DNA of 64,000 nt from Welwitschia mirabilis (lineage: Eukaryota > Gnetophyta > Gnetopsida > Welwitschiales): NCBI GenBank assembly GCA_051453625.1, contig JBOZIK010000001.1:281845293-281909292 (forward strand). Direction: 5' to 3'. The first letter of the stretch is position 1; each line of letters begins with the position of its first letter. The notes under the pieces are model-generated. The model ran no database searches. It was not told the origin of the DNA and saw only the letters and a program-made list of their open reading frames with translations. A program made the position numbers and the translations under genes. This document shows, piece after piece, positions 48,134 through 58,894 of this stretch.

Positions 48134-49560
48134 TTTCAATATTACTATTAGTCTTTTCAATATTGTTGTTGATCTTTTTTTCAACTTTTTTAATTCCTCT
48201 ATGGAATCTTTGAGTGGATCATTTTGATTTGGTTGAAAATTAAAGTTATTTGGTTAGAAGTTTGAATTTTTAAATCTACTTTAAAAGGTTTACATTGTGA
48301 TTATCCATCTAATTATTATTGAAATTGGGATTGGCTTTTAAAGTTAGGTGTTCTTTGGTTGAATGCATAAACTTCTTTAAATATCCTCTCTTACAAGTTG
48401 GTAACATGGAATACTCTTTAATTAGATAAGACTTGTATTTATAAATTTCACTATTTAATGTTGTGTTTTTATCTTTTACTACTTTGCATTAACTATTAAT
48501 TGAGTGTACTTCTATAAAGTGGTAGTGAAATCCTTAATTAAATTGATTAAGTCACCTCTCTTTTCTTCTTCATCATGTTTAACCTCATTTAAGTCTTTTA
48601 TGATTTGGCATATAGTTTGATTTTCCTTAGTGGGTTTAAGTTAAGTTTGACTTATCTCTACTAGATCTTTTAACAGACTTCATGCATCTTATAAGACTAA
48701 GTTCAAAAAGTTGCCACTACAGAAAAAGTCTATAAGTTGTTTAATCTGACTATTCAATTCACTATAGAAATAATTAACTAATTCTTTTTTATAGAATTCA
48801 CCAATAGGATTGGAATGACTAGCTCTGATAAAACATTTATATGTTATGGCATAATCCTCATAAGGTTATTGTTGAAAGTTGGTAACTTTCTTTCTTCTAT
48901 TTCTCATGGAACTTTTACTCAAAAATATTTTGATAAAATCTTCTTAAATTTGACTTCCTGATTTAAGAATTTATGTGGAATGGTTTTAAGCCAAAGTTTT
49001 TCCCTTTCTCTAAGTGAAGCCAAAGTTTTTCCCTTTCTCTAAGTGTAACTAGAAAAATAATCATGTAAGTATAATTACTAATACATTTCTTTTTATTTCC
49101 TGAGATAAAAACAAGTTTTTCAATATCATCTAGATGTTAAAAAGGATCTTTCTCAGGTTCCCCTAAAAACGTTAAATAGGCACTTAGATTTCTTAATTCT
49201 ACATCATCACTAGGAGGTAAATCAAAGGTATTTTAAATTTCATGTTTTCTATTAGCAATTAAATCTTTAAAAGTAACATTTGCATTTGAAGTAGAAGATC
49301 TTATCATGATTGACGTATTAGTCGAAGTAGCTTGCTTTTATTTTTGTAAAGATTTATACATAGTTGAAGAAGAAATGACATTATCTATCTCTATGCTATA
49401 ATTTTATTTTATAAAATTTGATTCTAAAATAATAAAATCAAAAAGATTTTCTTCATTAATTCTTGAAATTTGCCTACCTAAAATGGGCATACCTGGATTT
49501 TGCTTGAACTTGAATAATCCTTCTCTAATGTTTTCTTCAATTAAGTTTTACTCTCTTTGA
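48134..49560 (-). pseudogene. Degenerate gag (element AB)
   Basis: Minus-strand pieces: SAYLTFLGEPEKDPF (about 49150-49195), a stretch with LVTLREREKLWL (about 49020-49060), then IGEFYKKELVNYFYSELN (about 48750-48810) and SQIKQLIDFFCSGNFLNL, then a long decayed C-terminal part. This is the plant gypsy gag domain, in which E-x-P-x-H-F precedes the L-x-x-F-Y-x-G-L and L-I-D-x-x-x-G-G-x-x-x motifs. A 29-bp exact tandem duplication (48988-49016 and 49017-49045) interrupts it. Stops are frequent, and no zinc knuckle is visible. Confidence 0.75.
48988..49045. repeat. 29-bp exact tandem duplication in AB gag
   Basis: AAGCCAAAGTTTTTCCCTTT and nine more bases are repeated head to tail with no difference. 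Because the copies are identical while the surrounding gag is decayed, the duplication is recent. Confidence 0.93.
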
Positions 49561-50028
49561 TATTTCTCTTTTTACTAAAATTTGTCATATTTTGCATGCC
49601 TTAGATAGTAAACAAAATCAAAAATAAAAAACAAGTAACTATCATCCACCTAGTCATGTGAATAATAGGTGGAAAAATGGTCATAATAGTAGAAAATTGA
49701 AATTAGAGAATAATTTCTAAAACTTAAAAAAATAAGCTATCATGGGAATGATAAAGAAGATGATAATATTTTTATTACTAATGTATAAATAAAAAGAAAA
49801 ATTATAAAAAAGAAGATAATTTTAAAAATTTAAGACTATCATTCCAATGTCATGGGATGATAGAGAGGACAACAGAGATCTTTACTACTACAGAAGAATT
49901 AAAATTGCTAAAATAAACCTACTTAAATAATTCTACAAATACAATATTATTTTAAATAAATAACCTAAATAGAAATTTAAGGTACTAATTTGAATAGCGA
50001 TAATCCTCTAGCTTCTTGAGATCTTTTC
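49561..50028 (-). other. Leader of element AB
   Basis: Between primer site and gag. Non-coding. Contains three copies of the dispersed ATCAT/ATGATA motif (about 49641, 49738 and 49840), comparable to the leader of D. Confidence 0.5.
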
Positions 50029-50046
50029 CTACAATGGCATCAAAAT
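50029..50046 (-). other. Primer-binding site of element AB, tRNA-Asp type
   Basis: The minus strand reads TTTTGATGCCATTGTAGG, seven bases from the LTR edge. It is the same decayed site as in D. Confidence 0.75.
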
Positions 50047-50053
50047 GTTATGA

Positions 50054-51296
50054 TGTGAATTTATGTAATCTTTAAGTCATTAGGCAAAAACCTATAAAAC
50101 ACAATACTTGCAAAAAACACAAACTAGTATATATAGGAGTTAACCCAAATTTTATAATCTATTGAAGGCGCTAGGCTAGAAGTTAAAGAATTGATTTTCA
50201 TAAAGTATTTTTATTCTTTTCTATTTTAGTAAATGAAATTAAATAAGAATTTAAATAAAATGCAAGATAAATTATAGTAAAAATGCAATAGATGAAATGC
50301 AAGTGGGAGGAGTTTTATTTGTATTCTAGTTCTTTTGTTAGAAGAACTATTTCTTTATAACTTAGTTCAATTAGGAACAGTTGTATTACTTGTATCTAAC
50401 CAACATAAAATAAAAGAAATGTCAAATAGAATATGGACAATGTAATTATGGAATTGGAATAAGATAATAATTTAAATCTAAACTAACAAAATTAACATTA
50501 ACAAAGGTTGCCATTATAATTTAAGTAAACTATAGAACTATCACTCAACTATAATCAACTTAAACCATAAGGGACATTAACACAATTGTAGTGAAAAAAG
50601 TAATTGAATTCATCATGAACTTTTACATCCTCTTATAACAAAGTAGTATCACTTCAATGAAGGATACTTAGCCCAACATGAAGGTAAGCTTCTCTCTATA
50701 GCTATTATATGGACATCTTATCCTTCAATCTTACATCATAAGAACATCAGGTATAAAAGATAAAAGAGAAAGTGAAGGAAAGAAAGGGTATTTATAGTTT
50801 TATATTGAAGTTCTAGAAGCTCAACCCTAAGAGTCAGAGAAGAAATCCTAGTAGCCCAAATGAGTCACATGACTCCATTACAAAAATAATTCTTTTCATC
50901 TATAGAAAATAGCTATGATCCTAACTATTATGGAGATGATAATGGAAACATTACTCCATGTTAAAATATGGTTCATCAACTTTAGTCTCTACAGTCAACT
51001 TTACATACTCCATCCATGTTAATGGTGCTATCAACCTACCTATCATGTGGATGACAAAGGAGACAATAGGCTTCTTAATCTTTTATCTCAAAGAGGAATT
51101 AGTTTTTTACATGGAGAATCCTTCTTCAATGTATGAAGTATCAAAATAATCTTGACATGCCTCTGAATATGTTAAGAATTTCATGTTTCAATAAGCATCT
51201 TTTTAGTTCTTCATAATCATTAGAATTACATCTAAATATGTATAAATATCGTACAAAACAACTTAAAATACACCATTAAATTCTTATAAATTAACA
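50054..51296 (-). repeat. 5' LTR of element AB
   Basis: Starts TGTGAATTTATGTAATC and ends AAATTAACA. Minus-strand start is TGTTAATTTATAAG. TATA box at 50789-50797. Its left neighbour is the AB primer site and its right neighbour is the C 3' non-coding block. The frame at 50958-51149 is a shadow inside this LTR. Confidence 0.88.
50789..50797 (-). promoter_or_regulatory. TATA box of AB 5' LTR
   Basis: The minus strand reads CTATAAATA, then CCC. Confidence 0.6.
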
Positions 51297-52099
51297 CTAA
51301 AATAATGACTAACTATCCCCTGGGTGAAGTCTTCATAGTAACCATATCACACTGCCAAAAGAGAATGCAACCAAAGGCTAATTATCTCTCTAGTGTACTT
51401 GTAGTAGGATACTTAAAAATAAATAGTTTTTATTTCTTTAAAACATTTTGAAAATATTTTTACTTTTCTAATTAGTACTTGATGATAATCAAAGGTTCTT
51501 AATAAGGTTCAGAGGTTTTTGAATACACTGAGTTTGGATAAAAGCCAAACTCCTCACTTATTGAAGCTTCATGAATGATATTAATGAAGCATTAGTCATG
51601 CTAAGAATGATTAGATAATCTAAAGAATCAAATAAATGGGTTAAGTTAAGGAGTCATCTAGACAATAATAAAGGGAAGATCATCTTCTTTTTTAAAAAGA
51701 GGATTATCCAACTCTACTACTTCTATCATGTTAATTAAGTAAGAGTAATCATTAGGTGATTGATTATGCTTTAAATATTGCTCATTCACTTTTATTATTT
51801 ATTTAGTTTTTAGTCCATATAATCTTAATGTAATTATTGGAATGCACTTTCTCCATTAGGTAAGGTCCTAACAATCTATAAATTAGTTGATTGTGAATTA
51901 GATAAACTTTAGAATTGAAAAGTAAAACATATTGATTAGGGTAAAGATTTTTATGCATAAGGTTTTTATCATGTCCAAATTTGGCTTGGTCTTTAATAAT
52001 AAGTTGGTGATGGAAAGCATGGGTCCTTTTCTTATCAAGATGGATTAACTAGATAAGGTGCAGTTGAAGGCTATCATCATAAGAAACAAGGTTAAATTA
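51297..52099 (-). other. C 3' non-coding block and integrase tail
   Basis: On the minus strand, 51330-51390 reads TTTGGCAGTGTGATATGGTT and then ACTATGAAGAC, matching the conserved block of AB (34030-34100) and D (42225-42290). AB is inserted just after it. Further right the sequence is the decayed end of integrase. Confidence 0.6.
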
Positions 52100-52925
52100 A
52101 TGGATTGTTTTATAAGAATTATAACATACATCAATAGGAATTATGCATATTTTTTCATAAATAAGTTCATAGGGATAAAAACCCATAGAATTATGTCAAG
52201 TTATGTAGTAAACCAAAGAACATGATTAAGATGAAGTTTCCAAGATTGTCAAGACTTGTGATAAAGTTTCAAGAGTATTTTCTTCATCTCTTAATTAGCA
52301 TTTTTAGCTTGCTTATTTGATTGGAGATGATAACTGTTAGCTACTTTATGTTTAATTCAAAGTAAAAGTAAGAGTTTCCTAAGAATACTATTGAGAAAGT
52401 AAGTGTCTTGATCAAAAATAATAATTCTACGAAATCCAAATCTTTGAAAGATATTTGATCTAAGAAAGTAGAAAATAGTTTTAGCATCACAAGTTTGTGT
52501 AGGTATGGCTTCACCCATTTTGTAACATAATTCACAACCACTGAGATATATCATTTTTCATATGAATGGGTTTTGAGAGGTATTACAAAGTCTATATCCC
52601 AATAATCAACATGTTCACATTCCAAGAGGGGTGTAAGAGGCATATCCTATAGGTGATTAAGACCTCTAGATTGTTGATAAAAATCACACTTCCTAGAAAA
52701 ATCAAAAGGCATCTGTAAATAATGAGGGCCAATATAAATCTAAATGTAAGATTGTCATAATAGTCTTTTAGCCATTAAAATAACCACCACAAACCCCATC
52801 TTGGCAAAGAACAAGGATATCTTTTTACTCACAATCACGAACACATTTGTGTATAATTTAATCCTTGCATCACTTATACAAATATGGTTTAATTCATTTG
52901 TAATCACCTCTTCTATGAAGGAAAT
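52100..52925 (-). pseudogene. Degenerate integrase (element C)
   Basis: Minus-strand pieces: a zinc-binding part ending in FDFSRKCDFYQQ (about 52675-52710), then MPLTPLLECEHVDYWDIDFV, a SVVVNYVTKWV core segment, AIPTQTCDAKTIFYFLRSNI and FGFRRIIIFDQDTYFLN. The first catalytic Asp of the DDE triad is Asn here (codon at 52530-52532), the second (FDQD) is kept, and the third could not be placed. Two overlapping frames (52341-52541 and 52357-52554) carry alternate parts, showing a frameshift. Homologous to the AB integrase. Confidence 0.88.
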
Positions 52926-53079
52926 ATTTCAATGATTACTATTCCAATATGAAGGTGTTTTGAGTGTGATAATATAATTTACAATATTGGCATACCAGGA
53001 GCAAATTATTTTAAATATACTTCATAGAATTGTTCAATCTTGAAGAGTTATTCATTAGGAAAATCATTCGTAATAGGAT
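52926..53079 (-). other. RNase H-integrase linker of C
   Basis: A short decayed region. No motif. Confidence 0.4.
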
Positions 53080-53560
53080 GATTGGAAAGATTAGAAGAAG
53101 GACTTTGTTGTAAGGGAATTATAGAAAGATGATCAGTAATGAATATCTATTTTCTTGTCTTATCAACTATTGTTAAGTTAAACTCTTATAATAAAAGTAC
53201 CAATCATATTAGGGATGCATTTAAATCTTTCTTCATCATCAAGTATCAAATGAAAGCATGATTTTTATAAACATAAGTATGAAAACCAAGGAGGTAATGT
53301 CTAAGTTTATTTAGAAAAAAGATAATTTATAGCATCTCCTTTTTAGCAGTCATGTTAATTGAGCATTAGAAAGAGTTTTACTAATGTAACTTATCACTTT
53401 CATTCCTTTCTCATGTTTTTATTCCACTAACCCACCTATAGCAAGATTACTAGCATCACACAAATAATTTGAAATCTTTATTCCAATGAGATCCACTTAT
53501 AATGGGTTCATTAGTGATGGGATTCTTAAATGTTTTGAAGCCTTATTGACAATAATCATT
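53080..53560 (-). pseudogene. Degenerate RNase H (element C)
   Basis: The minus strand reads a CDASNLAIGGLVE segment (about 53420-53465) that retains the D-A-S active-site core, then KHEKGMKVISYISKTLSNAQ, a decayed E-K-E-M-L region, a LRHYLLGFHTYVYKN-like strand, and a late TDHLS end (about 53117). This is the complete order of a gypsy RNase H with a few stops. It degrades the RNA template during cDNA synthesis. Confidence 0.85.
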
Positions 53561-53589
53561 TCAATCATACTTGATATCTTTTTTTAAAA

Positions 53590-54330
53590 GTTGATGGAGT
53601 GGTTTAAAAATTTTTGCATAGCCTTCTATGAATCTATGTAGAATCCACAATGTTCTAAGAATGATCTAAGTTACTTCACATTAGTAGGGCAAGAAAGGTT
53701 TCTAATAACATCAAATTTTTAATGGATCCATTTGTATACCTCTCATGAAGATATGATGTCCTAATGTTATCCCTTCATTGACATTAAATGGTATTTTTTT
53801 AACTAAGGTAAAGTTCACTTTCAACACATTTATCTAAGGCTTATGCCAAATGATTTAAGTTTGATCAAATAATTCCCTAAATATTGAAAATCATCCATAA
53901 AAATTTCAATAGAGTTATCTACAAGATCACTAAAGATTTCCATCATAGCATGTTAAAAGGTACTTAGGGCATTTTATAAACCAAAAGGCCTTTTCTTAAA
54001 AACATAAGCACAAAAAGGGCAGGTGAAGGTGGTTTTTTCTTGATCCTCATTTGCAATACATACTTGGTCATATCCATGATAACCATTAATAAAATAGTAA
54101 AATGCATGTTCTTGTATTCTATCCAAAACTTGATCAAGAAAAGGAATGGGACAATTGTTCTTTTTAATAACTTTGTTAAGTCTATAGAAATCTATGCATA
54201 TCCTTCACTTACCATCTTTCTTTGGTACAGCTCTTAATGGGTTAACCCAATTACTATTACTTATAGGATAAATAATATTAGCATCTAAAAGTAATATGAT
54301 TTCATCCTTAACCACTTATTTTAGTGCTAG
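53590..54330 (-). pseudogene. Degenerate reverse transcriptase (element C)
   Basis: Minus strand: a NWVNPLRAVPKKDGK-like start (about 54215-54255), RICIDFYRLNKVIKKNNCP, FLDQVLDRIQEHAFYYF, NGYHGYDQVCIANEDQEK, TTFTCPFCAYVFKKRPFGL, a decayed NALSTF segment, MMEIFSDLVDNSIEI and the catalytic F-M-D-D at 53890-53901 followed by DFQYLG. These are the conserved RT blocks in order. The catalytic box is intact, but scattered stops (for example where Cys-Asn should follow PFGL) inactivate it. The plus-strand frame 54040-54237 is a shadow. Confidence 0.92.
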
Positions 54331-55020
54331 GTCTAAGTGTCTTTGTGGTTGACATATGGGCTTTGCATTATGCTAAAGGTATATTTTGAATTGAACAATA
54401 TGATGTGGAATAGGAGATAGGTCCTTATGACTCCATGCAAAGGATTTATATTTAGATGTGAGCACTTATATGAAGGTTGCTTCTACTTTAGGATAGAGAT
54501 AAATCCTAATAATTAATGACTTTTTAGCATTATTATTGATAAAAAATTACTTTAATCTTTCTAAGATCTCTAAAGTTCATCTCAAAGTTGACTCCTTCAT
54601 GTCCCTAATGGGTTGAATAATTATTTTTATTAAATGTTGACTTCATAGCTTTTACTTCTTTTATATCTTATGTTGTAACGTTGTTAAAAGTTTCTTTTAT
54701 TAAAGGTTCCATGGAATTAAGACTACCTAAGATAGTTGAAAATTCCTTCATGTCTAAGTGAATGATGTTCTACAAACATAGTTAATCTAATGTCTTCATA
54801 AGGCTCATCACTTGGATCCTTAGTATTTTTTTTTTTTTGCCACATTGAAAACTTGAACTTGAATCTTTGTACTACCAACATGAAGTTCCATGATTCTAGT
54901 TCTAGTCTCCATAATGTAATGGGAAGTGGCATAAAAATATCTACCTAAGAGTAATGAATACCCTCCATTGTGATTGATTTCAATGCTTATGACATCTATG
55001 GAATAATAATCTTCCTCTAT
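54331..55020 (-). other. Protease-RT spacer of C
   Basis: An open minus frame at 54723-54932 contains PSDEPYEDIRLTMFVEHHSL, which by position belongs to the polyprotein spacer. No known domain. Confidence 0.5.
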
Positions 55021-55293
55021 TTAAAAAAATAAATCTTTAATAATTTCAATAGTTTTTCTTAATATTGAATCAATCATTTTCAAGACAATTTGAGTTGGCT
55101 CAATTTGCTTTTCTAATCTAAACTTCTTACAAACATGTAAATGAATGATGTTCACACTTGCACCTATATCTATCATAGCCTTTATGACCATTTTTACACC
55201 TTCTAATACCACACTAATAGTTGCCATCCTAGGATCTTTAAATTTGAAACATTTTTTTAATACCAAGTTAGGCATAAATTGAGCTAAAAACAC
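55021..55293 (-). pseudogene. Degenerate aspartic protease (element C)
   Basis: A 90-residue open frame: FLAQFMPNLVLKK, KFKDPRMATISVVLEG, KAMIDIGASVNIIHLHVCKK and a basic C-terminal part. The active site D-I-G-A is at 55159-55170, followed by S-V-N-I-I. This is the best-preserved domain of the element and has no internal stop, though it starts without its own initiation context, as expected within a polyprotein. It closely parallels the AB protease. Confidence 0.9.
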
Positions 55294-55799
55294 TCTACTT
55301 AATAGTGTTTGTTTTTGCTTTCTTCTACAAATATCATTCTAAACTTTGACATATTTTAGGTTATGTTAAAGTACACACCAAAATGGTAGTATGATGTTAA
55401 CATCTTTCATAATGATTAAAAGATATTTGTCATATGTAGAATTAGAGTTAAGCCTATCTAACTAAGGTGTAAGATGCTTCTTACTTCTCTTTATTAATGG
55501 TTAATCCTTATTTGATGGAGTATAAGTAGAAGAACATGTGGCTCATTAAGAATTTCTATATCCTTATTCTTATTTTCTTCTACATAATTAGGCTTCTGTG
55601 TCTCTTGGGATGTAGTAGTAGTCCCTCTTTAGGTAACCACCTTCTAATTTTTTATCATTATTTGGATTAAGTATAGTGTTAAAAGCTAAGGTGCCTTATG
55701 GTCTTTGGTTTTCTAACATGATTTCTTGCATAATTGCTTAATGCTTTTTTGAGTTTTCTCATGAATATTCTTAATTTCTATCATAACCTTTTTAAGTAG
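55294..55799 (-). other. Gag-protease linker of C
   Basis: A decayed low-complexity region with no motif. Confidence 0.4.
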
Positions 55800-57130
55800 A
55801 TCTTTCTTAGGCTGATTATATCATTCACATATTAGGTTGTATGGTTGCTTGAATGAAGATTTATACTTAGGTCTATATGAAGGACTTGATTGAGGATAGG
55901 ATTTCTTCTCATTATGGTAACACTCTTTGTAGTGATTAGGGTATGCTTGATTTGGATAGTGTAATTCCTTTCTTACTAATTCCATTATATTTGAAAAAAT
56001 TGTACATTTAGTGCTAAGTAAAAATCTTTGTTCAAAAATGGGAGTAGGTGTAGTGTAGGTTTTGATCAATTTTGCATCTTTGATTACTTTATCATTTTTC
56101 TCATAAGTGGGATATCACTGTTACTACTATTCTTATCATCATAGATGATTTATTTTTGTTTTCCCTTTAGATATTTTATATAATTTTATTCTCTTAATAA
56201 TTGTTTGAGGGTCTTCTTTTATCTTGATTTAGGCCATGATTGACTAATTTCAACTAATCATTTTAATTTTACCATGCTTTATTAGTTGTATGTTGGAACA
56301 AACTCCCTCCATAAGAAATATCTAACGTTTATTTTTTTTTGCACTAGTAAGGCAATTGTAAAAGAGGTAAATCAACTATTCTTACTTAAATTTATCTGTA
56401 GAATTGTCTAAAAATAGAATTAAGAATATTTTCCAGGAAGATGTATAATCCTCATTATCTTTTTGTTGAAAATTCATCACCACATGATGTCTTTGTCTAA
56501 GCATGTTTTCATTAAGGAATCATTTGATAAAATTTTATTTTATGTCTTTTTAAGTTTTAATGCTTTTATAAAGTAAGGTATTAAGCCAATTCTTAGCTTT
56601 CCCACTCAATGTATAAGGAAAAACTATCATGTAATTCATATCAGTTATTAGTTTCTTTTCATTACATGTGAGCATCAACTATACTATTGTAGTGGCATGT
56701 TCATAGGGGTCCTCATGAGTTTCACCACAAAAAGAGGAATAAGTACTAATGTTCTTGATCTCTATGTTATCTTTTATAGGAAGCTCAAAAGGATTATGAA
56801 TTTCTCTAAGTTTTGATGTATATTTATCTCTAAGAGTTTGTTGAAAGATACCACTAGAGTCTAAAGACATTATAGAGTATGATGAAGGAGGAGGAGTTTA
56901 AATTAAACTTTCACTATCCAATGAATAGGAAGTTGAAGCTTATATTTAAAAATAATTTTAATTAGGACTAGAAGCACTTGTAGATGAAGAGGTAATTTTT
57001 GTTTTAACAGGACATTTTAAAATTCTAGAAGATTGTTCAGTACATGAAGAAACACTTTTAAAATGCAAGCTAAGATCTTCTATAAAATCAAAATTATCAA
57101 ATTCAGATCTATTAATAAAGAGTTACTGAC
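55800..57130 (-). pseudogene. Degenerate gag (element C)
   Basis: The N-terminal part at 56679-56870 (minus) reads LREIHNPFELPIKDNIEIKN and then a short stretch ending GETHEDPYEHATTIV. This matches the gypsy gag N-terminus, where the I-x-x-F-x-G-x-x-x-E-D-P-Y-x-H segment leads into the gag domain. The C-terminal part at 55821-56069 is rich in Tyr, Pro, Asn and Gln (YPNQAYPNHYKECYHNEKK), typical of the linker after the gag domain. The middle (56100-56680) is heavily broken. No zinc knuckle was found. Confidence 0.75.
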
Positions 57131-57818
57131 CTCTAGTCCTTAATTACAAAGTTGAAAACCTTGTTGAATTGTGTCTTGTAAAAATTACTTTAACATACCT
57201 TTTTATTCTTCTCTTTATAACTTGATGGTATTTTCTTGTATGAGCTATAATTAAAATCCAACCTTTTAACTCATACCTATTGTAAGATAATCACTAAGAT
57301 TACATTAAAGTAAAAGAAGTAGACATAATGGATCAGAGTGATGTTTATTCTAGAAATCTTCACTTAGAATCTAGGAAAAAGATACTATAATCTTATTGCT
57401 ATGTGATAATCCTTCTAGATCACACAAGGCATAAAAAGGTATATATAACAAGGCTAATGCACTCTACAAGTGCAGTGAAGATTCAAAGGATAGTCACCAC
57501 TCTAAGAAGGTACTTAGAGCAAAAAATGAATAGAAATAAAAGAGACAATTTATAATAAAGTGTACATAACACAAACAACAAGTGAAAATAATGTGTTACC
57601 CTCTAAAGGTGAATCATCTTGATTTAATAGGGAAATACCTTAGAGATATTCTTGCTTTTGGCCAGAAGCTAATTAGATCTCTTTAGATAATCCCCTCAAA
57701 AAAATTAGATTACACCCATAGGTATTAGCTATAAACCAAAACCAAATAGTTGAAATTATAGCATGAAATTCACTCTACTTACTCTTGATTTATTACATTT
57801 GTTAGCATGTTCTGAAGC
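57131..57818 (-). other. Leader of element C
   Basis: Non-coding region between primer site and gag. Confidence 0.5.
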
Positions 57819-57837
57819 TCCTTAATAATGACACTAA
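57819..57837 (-). other. Primer-binding site of element C, tRNA-Asp type
   Basis: The minus strand reads TTAGTGTCATTATTAAGGAG near the LTR edge, aligning with TTGGCGCCGTTGCCGGGGAG by transitions only. This shows the strand and supports 57847-58894 as the 5' LTR. Confidence 0.75.
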
Positions 57838-57846
57838 GATGTTGGT

Positions 57847-58894
57847 TGTCTAAATTACACCAGAAAAGGAATTAGTTTTGAAAATAATATGATTTTATTT
57901 AGGCTAGCATAAGGTAACTCAATCAATGAATGTCATATAAAAAGTTAAAACATCACAATCCAAAATAGAACTCTTTTTAATCAATTTTTAATTTATTATT
58001 AAGAAAGAAAAAAATAATGCAAATTATCTAAGATGGAATGCAAAGTGCAGAAGGAATAATGAATGTAAGTGATAAATAATTTTTAAGTTGTTATCACCTA
58101 AAATTAATCTTTATAACCTATATTTAATCAAAATTAATCTAAAAACATAAGTTAAAAGAGATAAGAGAGAATGTATAAAAGTTGATATTTATTCTAATTC
58201 CAAATGTTTTGCAAAGTACCTTAGCGTGGTATTGACTTCTCAATGATAACTGCATAGCTTAGCACTAAAATTATCTCTTCTAGAGCTAAAATGGATCCTT
58301 GACATTATTTAATGCACTTGTCATGATTCTTTACAAGACAAAAGATGATGAAATAAGGCACATAAGAGGGTTCTATAATTGTTTTATGGTCATTAGGAAT
58401 TTAGAAGATTGGTACAAATGGAGAATAATCATTAGGTGAAAACTAGGCTATAAATGACTTAGTTAAGAAGAAGTTATTAAGTTGTTATGCTTGCTCTAAT
58501 CATTGGTATGATAATGGACATGACATCCTCTACATTCAGTCATAGGATACCACATCATGATGTCATTGGAATTTAAATTCAAATGCTAATTATAGTATCA
58601 TGTGCCCTATCATGTAAATGACATATGACATTACAATCAAACTGTTGATTTCCATGTCAGATTGCCATGTCAACAGATCCATTGCATTTCTAAGCTATGT
58701 GATGATAAGCATCATAAGAACAACATATGGAATAACAACCAATTTAAATTCATCTTCAGTCCAGACTTGACATGGTTGAAATTCATGCTATTATGAGCTC
58801 AAATACAATGTTTAATCTTATAATTAAGTCATTCTATTTCTTCATAATAAAGTTCTTTAAAATAACAACATTAAGCTTCTATCCCCTATAAACA
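57847..58894 (-). repeat. 5' LTR of element C
   Basis: Partner of 26709-27803. Starts TGTCTAAATTACACC and ends near CCCCTATAAACA. It is about 50 bp shorter than its partner and has several small indels. Confidence 0.8.

Larger units (their letters stand above)
31237..51296 (-). mobile_element. Athila-like retrotransposon (element AB), nested in C and split by D
   Basis: Two LTRs of 1231 and 1243 bp (31237-32467 and 50054-51296) in minus orientation bound the element. A primer site lies just inside the right LTR. Minus order: gag (about 48134-49560), protease, RT (45211-46100), then the 8.9-kb element D, then RNase H (35900-36319), integrase (34700-35690), a long 3' non-coding region and the 3' LTR. 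The RT thumb ends at 45211 and RNase H starts at 36319, so the frame meets across D. Removing D leaves about 11.2 kb. Its insertion point in C is the C 3' non-coding block at 51297. No clear target duplication was seen. Confidence 0.85.
26709..58894 (-). mobile_element. Outer Athila-like retrotransposon (element C), split by nested insertions
   Basis: LTRs at 26709-27803 and 57847-58894 face the same way and share sequence from TAAATTACAC to CCTATAA. Reading minus from the right: primer site, gag (about 55800-57130), protease, RT, RNase H, integrase, a 3' non-coding block, then a 20-kb insertion (element AB), then a decayed extra ORF and the 3' LTR. Without its insertion C would be about 12 kb, normal for Athila-like elements. 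No clear target duplication was found, so the pairing of the two LTRs rests on their similarity, orientation and the domain order between them. Confidence 0.75.
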
